In this document: piece by piece, positions 42,318 to 51,137 of the stretch
Layout: every line of letters begins with the position of its first letter
Position numbering within the stretch: position 1 is the first letter of the stretch
Origin: Pseudomonas putida
GTDB lineage: Bacteria > Pseudomonadota > Gammaproteobacteria > Pseudomonadales > Pseudomonadaceae
NCBI RefSeq assembly: GCF_002906855.1
Contig: NZ_MINI01000038.1
Span: forward strand, 1,364,001-1,428,000
Reading direction: 5' to 3'
Length of the DNA: 64,000 bases
Notes under the pieces: generated by a model
What the model was told of the DNA's origin: nothing
The model's database searches: none
What the model saw: the letters and a program-made list of their open reading frames with translations, nothing else
Position numbers and translations under genes: made by a program

Positions 42318-43628
42318 ATGCTCTCCGTCCTGAATAACCGCACCTACCGCCACCTGTTCACCGCCCAGGTGATCGCGCTCGTCGGCACCGGCCTGATGAC
42401 GGTGGCGCTCGGCCTGCTGGCCTACGAGCTGGCCGGCGCGGATGCAGGCGCGGTGCTCGGGACGGCGCTGGCCATCAAGATGCTGGCCTACGCGGGGGTC
42501 GCGCCGGTCGCGCAGGCCTTCGCCGACCGGCTCCCGCGGCGCTCGCTGCTCGTGGCGCTGGACCTCGTGCGAGCGGCCGTCGCGCTGTGCCTGCCCTTCG
42601 TCACCGAGGTCTGGCAGATCTACCTGCTGATCTTCGTTCTGCAGGCGGCATCCGCCGGCTTCACGCCGACCTTCCAGGCCACCATCCCGGACATCCTTCC
42701 CGACGAAGAGGACTACACGAAGGCGCTGTCGCTGTCCCGGCTGGCCTACGACCTGGAAAGCCTGATTTCCCCGATGCTGGCCGCCGCGCTGCTGACCGTC
42801 ATCAGCTTTCACAACCTGTTCGCGGGAACGGTGCTCGGTTTCCTCGTTTCAGCCGCTCTCGTGGTCAGCGTGCGGTTGCCCACGTCCGTCCCCGGCCCGC
42901 GCCGCGGCATCTGGGAGCGAACGACGCGCGGCACGCGCATCTACCTCGCCACGCCTCGCCTGCGGGGCCTGCTGGCGATCAGCCTGGCCGTCTCGGCGGC
43001 CGGCGCGATGGTGATCGTGAACACGGTGGTGCTCGTGAAGGCGCGTTTCGGCCTGGGCGAAGTCGAGGTGGCGTGGGCACTGGCGGCGTTCGGAGGCGGC
43101 TCGATGGTGGCCGCCTTCGTCTTGCCGTCCCTACTGGAGAAAGTAGCCGACCGACCCGCGATGCTCACCGGCGCCGCTGTCCTCGTCGTGGGCACGGCGA
43201 TCGGCGCACTGCTGCCGAGCTATGCGCTGTTGCTGCCGCTGTGGCTGGTGATCGGCTTTGGCTACAGCGTGGCGCAGACGCCATCCGGCCGTCTTCTGCG
43301 CCGCTCGGCCCACGCCGAGGACCGTCCAGCGATCTTCGCGGCCCACTTCGCGCTGTCGCACGCCTGCTGGCTCATCTGCTACCCGCTGGCCGGACGCTTC
43401 GGCGCGGCCATGGGGCTGCAATCGACGTTCGTCGTCATGTCCTTGATCGGCCTAGCTGGCGTGGCGCTGGCGCTTCGGCTGTGGCCGGCCAGCGACCCGT
43501 CGGACTTGGCCCATGACCATCCGAACCTGTCGGCGGATCACCCCCACTTGCGTCAGCACGCGAACCAAGGCGGGCACCATCACGTGCTGGTCGTGGATGA
43601 CTTGCACCGGATCTGGCCGAAAGGATAG
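42318..43628 (+). CDS. MFS exporter with His-rich C terminus (NreB-like)
   Basis: A 436-aa 12-helix MFS protein (ADRLPRRSLLVALDLVRA gives the loop 2-3 motif). The last ~45 residues, LAHDHPNLSADHPHLRQHANQGGHHHV, are histidine-rich, a feature of the nickel-resistance exporter NreB. It is co-transcribed with the CsoR/RcnR-like repressor under the G-tract operator. Nickel or cobalt efflux is the best inference; copper is the alternative, raised by the repressor's Cys-His-Cys site. Confidence 0.8.
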   Translation: MLSVLNNRTYRHLFTAQVIALVGTGLMTVALGLLAYELAGADAGAVLGTALAIKMLAYAGVAPVAQAFADRLPRRSLLVALDLVRAAVALCLPFVTEVWQIYLLIFVLQAASAGFTPTFQATIPDILPDEEDYTKALSLSRLAYDLESLISPMLAAALLTVISFHNLFAGTVLGFLVSAALVVSVRLPTSVPGPRRGIWERTTRGTRIYLATPRLRGLLAISLAVSAAGAMVIVNTVVLVKARFGLGEVEVAWALAAFGGGSMVAAFVLPSLLEKVADRPAMLTGAAVLVVGTAIGALLPSYALLLPLWLVIGFGYSVAQTPSGRLLRRSAHAEDRPAIFAAHFALSHACWLICYPLAGRFGAAMGLQSTFVVMSLIGLAGVALALRLWPASDPSDLAHDHPNLSADHPHLRQHANQGGHHHVLVVDDLHRIWPKG

Positions 43629-43666
43629 GCCTCACGGGACGCGGTAAGGGCTGTTTCGCACCAAGG

Positions 43667-44023
43667 CTAGTCGTCGCTGTTGTCCTCAACGATGTGGATG
43701 GCCATGTCCAGCAGCACCTGGCTCACGTGCTTGTCCGCTACCTCATAGAAGATCTGCTTGGACTGGCGCGCGCCCTTGACCAGACGGGCTCCACGCAACA
43801 GTCGAAGGTGATGGCTGACCAACGACTGCGAGAGTTCGACGGCTTCCGCGATGTCGCTTACCGACGTGGACCCCTTCATGCAGCACAGCATGACCTTGAG
43901 CCGCGACGGATCGCCCAGGAGCCGGAAAGTCTCGGCCAGGATGGTCACGTCATTCTGTGACAGGGAGGCCAGATCGGTGCTTGGGCCCTTCGGTGGGGCA
44001 CTGGCTGGTTTGCGTGGAGTCAT
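43667..44023 (-). CDS. Second ArsR/SmtB-family repressor
   Basis: A 118-aa paralogue of the protein at 40308. It has the same LAETFRLLGDPSRLK and LSQSLVSHHLRLLRGARLV blocks and the same alpha-5 site pattern (ADKHVSQVLLDMAIHIVED, Asp, +2 His, +13 His, +16 Glu). It stands alone, convergent with the MFS gene and divergent from copA. No clear operator was found upstream. It may be left from a deleted metal operon, or act in trans on the SmtB-like sites of this cargo. Confidence 0.85.
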   Translation of the reverse strand: MTPRKPASAPPKGPSTDLASLSQNDVTILAETFRLLGDPSRLKVMLCCMKGSTSVSDIAEAVELSQSLVSHHLRLLRGARLVKGARQSKQIFYEVADKHVSQVLLDMAIHIVEDNSDD

Positions 44024-44196
44024 CTCTCAAAAATTCCTACCCTCGAACGGCTGTTCGTGCCCTTCAGGATCAACGAGGCTGCGACCGCTTGAGCGCGCGC
44101 ACAGCCCGGGACCAGGGCGAGCCTGGCGACCAAGGCCCCTCGTTTCCCCCGTGCGCCGGGCCATTTCTGAAACCTGACAGTACCCGAAAAAAGCGC

Positions 44197-44227
44197 TTGA
44201 CCTTCCCACGATGGTAAACCCTAAGCT
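44197..44227 (+). promoter_or_regulatory. CueR-type promoter of copA
   Basis: TTGACC (44197-44202), a 19-bp spacer and TAAGCT (44222-44227). The spacer carries CCTTCC-CACGATG-GTAAAC, a copper-type CueR dyad. It lies 35 bp before the copA start at 44262; the longer frame from 44211 would begin inside this operator and is rejected. Confidence 0.85.
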
Positions 44228-44261
44228 CCCCCATGTCGAATATCAACTATGGGAAACAACC

Positions 44262-46757
<2,496 letters not shown>

Positions 46758-46772
46758 GAAAGGAGGAACACC

Positions 46773-47249
46773 ATGAACATCGGTGAAGCATCCAAGGCCT
46801 CGAAGGTCTCGGCCAAGATGATCCGCTACTACGAGCAGATCGGCTTGATTCCCCCGGCCGACCGGAACGATTCGGGCTACCGCGCCTATAGCCAGGACGA
46901 CGTACACCGGCTGCACTTCATCCGGCGTGCGCGCGACCTCGGCTTCTCGGTGGCCGAGATCACGGACCTGCTGGGACTGTGGAACGACAAGTCGCGCCGG
47001 AGTGCCGACGTCAAGCGCCTGGCGCAGCAGCACATCTCCGAGCTGGACCGGCGCATCGCGAGCATGTTGGAGATGGCCGAGACGCTCAAGGCGCTGATCC
47101 GGTGCTGCGCCGGCGACGAACGGCCCGACTGCCCGATCCTGCACACGCTGCAACTCGATACCAGCGACGACGAGCCCGAAGCGCGCACCGGCGCCGTGCC
47201 ACGGCGTGCAAGTGGCAACGCAGCGGCAAAGAAGCCGCGTGCGCACTGA
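46773..47249 (+). CDS. cueR: CueR-family Cu(I)-responsive MerR regulator
   Basis: A 158-aa MerR protein beginning MNIGEASKASKVSAKMIRYYEQIGLI. The metal loop CCAGDERPDCPI has the two cysteines (about 112 and 120) of CueR. It is longer than typical CueR (~135), with an Ala/Lys-rich tail. GAAAGGAGG precedes the start. It should activate the copA promoter and probably those at 48880-48910 and 32022-32052, which share its operator pattern. Confidence 0.92.
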   Translation: MNIGEASKASKVSAKMIRYYEQIGLIPPADRNDSGYRAYSQDDVHRLHFIRRARDLGFSVAEITDLLGLWNDKSRRSADVKRLAQQHISELDRRIASMLEMAETLKALIRCCAGDERPDCPILHTLQLDTSDDEPEARTGAVPRRASGNAAAKKPRAH

Positions 47250-47265
47250 GCAGCCGGGAGAGACC

Positions 47266-47604
47266 ATGCCCAAGATCACCGTCTTGCCCCATCCTGAACT
47301 GGCGCCCGAGGGCGCCGAGCTGAACGTGCCGGTCGGCACCTCGATCTGCGAGGCGCTGCTAGACAACGGCATCGAGATCGAACATGCCTGCGACATGAGC
47401 TGTGCCTGCACGACCTGCCACTGCATCGTGCGCAAGGGATTCGATTCCCTCAACGAGGTCGAGGAGTGCGAGGACGACCTGCTTGACCGGGCCTGGGGGC
47501 TAGAGGCGCAATCGCGCCTGAGCTGCCAGGCCATCGTGGCGAACGAGGACCTGACCGTCGAGATCCCGAAGTACACGATCAACCATGCCAAGGAGAACCA
47601 CTAG
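47266..47604 (+). CDS. fdx: ISC-type [2Fe-2S] ferredoxin (adrenodoxin-like)
   Basis: A 112-aa ferredoxin: MPKITVLPHPELAPEGAELN and the cluster region HACDMSCACTTCHCIV. The ligands by spacing are Cys42, Cys48, Cys51 and a Cys near 87 (RLSCQAI), as in Fdx of the isc operon; extra cysteines sit at 46 and 53. The start is preceded by GGGAGAG; a longer frame overlaps cueR. It has no isc neighbours here. Copper damages iron-sulfur clusters, so a spare Fdx in a copper cassette would make sense, but this is inference. Confidence 0.88.
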   Translation: MPKITVLPHPELAPEGAELNVPVGTSICEALLDNGIEIEHACDMSCACTTCHCIVRKGFDSLNEVEECEDDLLDRAWGLEAQSRLSCQAIVANEDLTVEIPKYTINHAKENH

Positions 47605-47821
47605 GACCCAGCGTGCCGCCGCGGGCGCGCCGGCCTGCGGCGGGGTTGCTCTGGCAGACGGAGGACTGACGGCGTTGCAGCCTGACGACCGCCCCGGGAG
47701 CCAGATGCCTACACCCCCTTGCACCACCGCCGGTTAGGCTGGAAATGTCGTCAAAGTCCTTCAATCCGTGATAGTCGGCGCTGCGGCCGGCCCATGAAAA
47801 GTCCCACAGGAGAAGTCCAGC
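47605..47821 (+). other. 217-bp gap before the glutaredoxin-MauE gene
   Basis: No gene or clear operator is visible. CAGGAG lies 8 bp before the start of the next gene at 47822. Whether that gene has its own promoter or is read from copA is not clear. Confidence 0.3.
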
Positions 47822-48580
47822 ATGTCTGCGCCCAAACAAGCCACGCTCTACCGGATGGTCATGCCCGGCCATACCTGCCCCTACGGGCTGAAGTCGCTCG
47901 ATCTGCTCAACCGCAAGGGCTACGAGGTCGAGGACAAACACTTGGCGAGCCGCGAGCAGACGGATGCGTTCAAGAAGGAGCATGGCGTCGAGACCACGCC
48001 CCAGGTCTTCATAAACGGGCGGCGCGTGGGCGGCTACGACGACCTGCGCAAATTCTTCGGCATGTCCGTGAAGGACAAGAACGCCGTGACCTACACCCCT
48101 GTGATCGCGCTGTTCGCCATGGCGGCCGCGATGGCGCTGGCGGCGAGCTGGGCGGCCTTCGGCCAGCTCTGGAGCATTCAGGCGGCAGAGTGGTTCGTGG
48201 CCTTTGCCATGTGTCTCCTGGCGCTGCAGAAGCTCAAGGACGTGGACGGCTTCGCGACGATGTTCCTCAACTACGACCTGCTGGCCAAGCGCTGGGTTCG
48301 GTATGCCTATTTCTACCCGTTCGCGGAGGCCATCGCAGGCGTCCTGATGGTCGCGGGCGTGGGGATGTGGGTGTCGATTCCGTTGGCGCTGTTCATCGGG
48401 ACCGTCGGGGCCGTGTCGGTTTTCAAGGCGGTCTATGTCGATCGCCGGGAACTCAAGTGCGCCTGTGTGGGCGGGGACAGCAACGTGCCGCTGGGCTTCG
48501 TGTCCCTGACCGAGAACCTGATGATGGTGGCGATGGCCCTGTGGATGTGGGCCAAGGTCGCCTACCTTGGGATGCACTGA
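47822..48580 (+). CDS. Glutaredoxin fused to a MauE/DoxX-like membrane domain
   Basis: A 252-aa fusion. Residues 1-80 are a glutaredoxin (HTCPYGLKSLDLL active site, VETTPQVFINGRRVGGYDDL). Residues about 95-245 form four to five transmembrane helices of the MauE/methylamine-utilisation type, with an AC-x-C-like CACVGGDSNVP segment before the last helix. MauE-like domains shuttle disulfides across the membrane, so the fusion could link cytoplasmic thiols with periplasmic redox under copper stress. Such fusions recur in metal-resistance islands. The function is inferred. Confidence 0.82.
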   Translation: MSAPKQATLYRMVMPGHTCPYGLKSLDLLNRKGYEVEDKHLASREQTDAFKKEHGVETTPQVFINGRRVGGYDDLRKFFGMSVKDKNAVTYTPVIALFAMAAAMALAASWAAFGQLWSIQAAEWFVAFAMCLLALQKLKDVDGFATMFLNYDLLAKRWVRYAYFYPFAEAIAGVLMVAGVGMWVSIPLALFIGTVGAVSVFKAVYVDRRELKCACVGGDSNVPLGFVSLTENLMMVAMALWMWAKVAYLGMH

Positions 48581-48654
48581 GCGCCGCGCCAGGTACGGCG
48601 CAGCGCACGTGCTCGCATCGGCCGTCCTGTGTGCAGGCCGGCCACGACGCGGTG

Positions 48655-48849
48655 TTACTGCGCGCGCGGCGGGAAGCCAGCTTCGCTCAGGGCCGCGGCG
48701 ATCTGCTCTTGCGAGGCCGAGGTCTGGACCTCGACACGGCGGGTCGGCGGGTCCGTGACGATCTTGGCGTTGGGGTCGATCGTTTGGATCGTTTTCGTAA
48801 CGGTGCGGGCGCAGCCGCCGCAGGTCATGTCTTCGAGATGGAATTGCAT
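48655..48849 (-). CDS. copZ: CopZ-like heavy-metal-associated chaperone
   Basis: A 64-aa single HMA domain, MQFHLEDMTCGGCARTVTKTI, with the MTCGGC metal site at Cys10 and Cys13. Such proteins carry Cu(I) to CopA. It is transcribed against the copA operon from its own CueR-like promoter at 48880-48910 and ends 74 bp from the glutaredoxin-MauE stop. AAAGGAG lies upstream of its ATG. Confidence 0.9.
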   Translation of the reverse strand: MQFHLEDMTCGGCARTVTKTIQTIDPNAKIVTDPPTRRVEVQTSASQEQIAAALSEAGFPPRAQ

Positions 48850-48879
48850 GGAAAACTCCTTTCGGGTTGGGGTGTTTGA

Positions 48880-48910
48880 AGTCTGGTCCTTGCCACGGTT
48901 GGAAGGTCAA
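48880..48910 (-). promoter_or_regulatory. CueR-type promoter of copZ
   Basis: Minus strand TTGACC (48910-48905), a 19-bp spacer and CAGACT (48885-48880). The dyad CCTTCC-AACCGTG-GCAAGG is CueR-like. The -35 overlaps the stop codon of the Lrp fragment. Confidence 0.78.
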
Positions 48911-49245
48911 GCGCTATTTGCATCCCCGCTACACCAATCGGCCGAATGCTCATAGGGCAAGGCCGTGGTGCTCTTTACCCGATCCAGCACGAAGCTTGTC
49001 TTGCAGTCCTGCACGCTGGGGTGCTTGAGCAGCGTGTCGAGCACGAAGCGAGAGTAGTGAGCCATGTTCCTGACGACCACCCGCAGCAGATAGTCCATGT
49101 CGCCGGTCAGCGCATGGCATTCCACGACCTCCGGCCATTTCTGGACCGACGCGCGGAACACGTCCATGGGATTGCGCTTGTGCGAGTCGGAGTGCTTTTC
49201 GAGACGCACGTTCAGGTAGGCCGTGAGCGTGAGGCCGATCTTCTC
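48907..49245 (-). pseudogene. Lrp/AsnC-family regulator fragment (ligand-binding half only)
   Basis: Translation gives KIGLTLTAYLNVRLEKHSDS, then VQKWPEVVECHALTGDMDYLLRVVV and TSFVLDRVKSTTALP, the RAM domain of Lrp-type regulators. The whole N-terminal HTH is missing. The sequence upstream switches at about 49240 into antisense hpd sequence, and the tail after TTALP is also unlike Lrp. It therefore looks like a relic of an amino-acid-catabolism locus, cut at both ends by recombination. Confidence 0.75.
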
Positions 49246-49396
49246 CGAGCCGCTGCTCGGCCCGGTGTTCTTCGAGTTCATCGAGCGCAAGGGCAACTAC
49301 CGCGAGGGCTTCGGCGAAGGTAACTTCGGTGCCTTGTTCGAGTCGATGGAGCGCGACCAGATCAACCGCGGCGCGCTGGAAATCAACCCAGCCTGA
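49238..49396 (+). pseudogene. hpd: C-terminal fragment of 4-hydroxyphenylpyruvate dioxygenase
   Basis: The plus-strand frame ending at the TGA 49394-49396 reads IFSEPLLGPVFFEFIERKG, then EGFGEGNFGALFESMERDQI, the conserved C terminus of HPPD, including the GPVFFEFI strand with its iron-ligand Glu. About 300 N-terminal residues are absent. It faces the Lrp fragment head to head, overlapping by a few bases. In intact genomes an Lrp regulator is commonly divergent from hpd, so this is probably one deleted locus. Confidence 0.8.
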
Positions 49397-49682
49397 TTCG
49401 GGCTTTCCCCCTGAAGGCATAGCACCTTCCGCATCTCGCGAGCCCCGGTGGGGCTCGCACTATTTTGGCAAGCGGCCTCCACGATGCCCATTGGCCCTCG
49501 TGCAGCTTGCACCATTCATCTCCTCACAATCGAACATCACCACGGCACGGTGCAGGCTTCTTTGACTAATATATGAACACATGTATAATTGTTTATTCAA
49601 TATTTGGCCTCAGCTCGACTGGTGCTACAGCAGGCGTGCATCTCGTCCCCCGAATCAACATGGATCATGGAAGGACAAGACT
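49397..49682 (+). other. traR upstream region
   Basis: A 286-bp gap between the hpd relic and traR. It turns AT-rich from about 49555, where the near-consensus promoter 49562-49589 lies. AAGGAC precedes the traR start. No gene is supported. Confidence 0.5.
49562..49589 (+). promoter_or_regulatory. Strong promoter with an ArsR/SmtB-like spacer, facing traR
   Basis: TTGACT (49562-49567), a 16-bp spacer and TATAAT (49584-49589). The spacer ATATGAACACATG continues into TATAAT to give an imperfect inverted repeat close in sequence to the CDF-gene operator (ATGAACATGT). It is 93 bp upstream of traR with nothing else between. Confidence 0.6.
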
Positions 49683-50627
49683 ATGGAACTTCGTCACTTG
49701 CGCTGCTTCATTGCGGTTGCTGAGGAACTCCATTTCGCCCGCGCTGCCGAGCGGCTGCACATCGAGCAGTCTCCACTGTCACGGGCCATCAAGGAACTGG
49801 AAGAAGAACTGGGCGTGATGCTGTTTGCCCGCACCACGCGCAGCACTCGGCTGACCCGTGCGGGCGAGCTGTTTCTGGAGCACGTGCGCCGCGTGCTCTC
49901 CGCCTTGGAGCAGGCACGCGATAGCGTGAAAGCGGCAGCAAACGGTTTTCATGGCCAGTTGCGCGTGGCATTGTCCGACGGCATCACGCCGTCGCGCCTT
50001 TCTGCGTTGCTCGTACTTTGCCGCCAGGAAGAACCCGAGGTCGAAATCCGGTTCTTCGAGGTGCCCCTATCGCAACAGATCAAGGGGCTGCATAGCGATC
50101 TGTATGACGTAGGGTTTGCTCAATCCGACGAAGTGGGCGACGGTATCGTCGCCACGCCCGCATGGAGCGATGCGCTGATGGTGGCCGTGCCAGCTCGGCA
50201 TCCGCTTCTGGCCCACAAGCGCATCCCCTTGGATGAGTTGCTTCGCTATCCACTGGTTCTGTGCGATCCACAGGCATGTGAGGGCCATGCCAAGCAAGTT
50301 GAACGGGTGTTGCGCCGTGCGGATGTGGAGCCACTGATTGCAGAGAGGGTTTCGTCCACCGACCTGATGATGGCCCTAGTCTCGGCCGGTTTTGCGCTCG
50401 GCCTAGCAGGCAGTGCACACATTGCCGCCAGCCGTGAGCCGGGTGTAGTGGCCCGGCCGCTAGCTTCGCGCGTGTCGCCCCTCACGACCTATCTGTTGCG
50501 GCTGGACGGAGATCCGTCCGACGAGTTGGCGCGGTTTATTGAGCGCGCACAGGCCATCGAACAGCCGGAAACCCCCAGGCCCATACGAGGCCGTAATCCC
50601 GATCACCCGGAGGAACTGACGCCATGA
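49683..50627 (+). CDS. traR: LysR-type regulator of transfer
   Basis: A 314-aa LTTR. The N-terminal HTH is MELRHLRCFIAVAEELHFARAAERLHIEQSPLSRAIKELEEELG; the effector domain (about 90-300) follows, with DVGFAQSDEV and FALGLAGSAH. It occupies the position of TraR in Tn4371, first gene before traG and the trb operon, and probably controls them. The start at 49683 is preceded by AAGGAC. Its TGA overlaps the next ATG. The inducer is unknown. Confidence 0.85.
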   Translation: MELRHLRCFIAVAEELHFARAAERLHIEQSPLSRAIKELEEELGVMLFARTTRSTRLTRAGELFLEHVRRVLSALEQARDSVKAAANGFHGQLRVALSDGITPSRLSALLVLCRQEEPEVEIRFFEVPLSQQIKGLHSDLYDVGFAQSDEVGDGIVATPAWSDALMVAVPARHPLLAHKRIPLDELLRYPLVLCDPQACEGHAKQVERVLRRADVEPLIAERVSSTDLMMALVSAGFALGLAGSAHIAASREPGVVARPLASRVSPLTTYLLRLDGDPSDELARFIERAQAIEQPETPRPIRGRNPDHPEELTP

Positions 50628-50902
50628 AGAAGATCATCCCATTCTTGCTGGTTGCCGTGTTGACTGCCTGCGGCCAGTCCGATGGGCCACAGAAGTCCGC
50701 CGGTTCCGCAGCCAACATCCCGACAGTGGAAGAGCTGGCGGCCAACCCCGAACGGCTCAAGGAACTGCGCCAGCAGTGCAAGACCGACCGCCCCAAGCTG
50801 GGCGACGTGTTGTGCAACCGGGTGGCCGAGGCCACGCGCAAGCGGTTCTATGGCGACGGGGAAACGCCCTACACACCGCCGAAGGAGCCGCCTAAGTTTT
50901 GA
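50624..50902 (+). CDS. Small lipoprotein, TrbK/EexN-like (putative entry exclusion)
   Basis: A 92-aa lipoprotein: MKKIIPFLLVAVLTACGQS with lipobox LTAC. The mature part LAANPERLKELRQQCKTDRPKLGDVLCNRVAEATRKRFYG resembles EexN/TrbK proteins, which block redundant mating at the inner membrane. It is coupled to traR by ATGA. A second protein of the same style is encoded at 58501 within the trb operon. Confidence 0.7.
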   Translation: MKKIIPFLLVAVLTACGQSDGPQKSAGSAANIPTVEELAANPERLKELRQQCKTDRPKLGDVLCNRVAEATRKRFYGDGETPYTPPKEPPKF

Positions 50903-51137
50903 TCGTGGCCGCTTCGCCACGAATATTGGATTTCCTGACCGACACGCCGCAACGCGCCTGCGCTTGCGACGTTTTTCGTTGGCTCGCCACCGCGCTAATT
51001 CTTTCTTTTTGCTCGATCTTTCTGCTTAAAACGGTCTTTGACCGGCACTGACGCGGCACCGATCCTGACGCCTCCGGCACGTCCTTGTGCCGCTTTTTCC
51101 ATGAGGAATCGGCGCAGGAGAAATCGGAGGCCAGGTC
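50903..51137 (+). other. Leader between the lipoprotein gene and traG
   Basis: A 235-bp gap. It contains GATCCTGACGCCTCCGGCA (51061-51079), nearly the same as 7502-7520 in the radC leader. GGAGG lies 8-12 bp before the traG start. A promoter for the traG-trb operon is expected here but not resolved. Confidence 0.4.

Noticed and set aside
44211..44261. An upstream start for CopA at 44211
   Set aside because: It would lie inside the CueR promoter spacer. The ATG at 44262 gives the normal N terminus.
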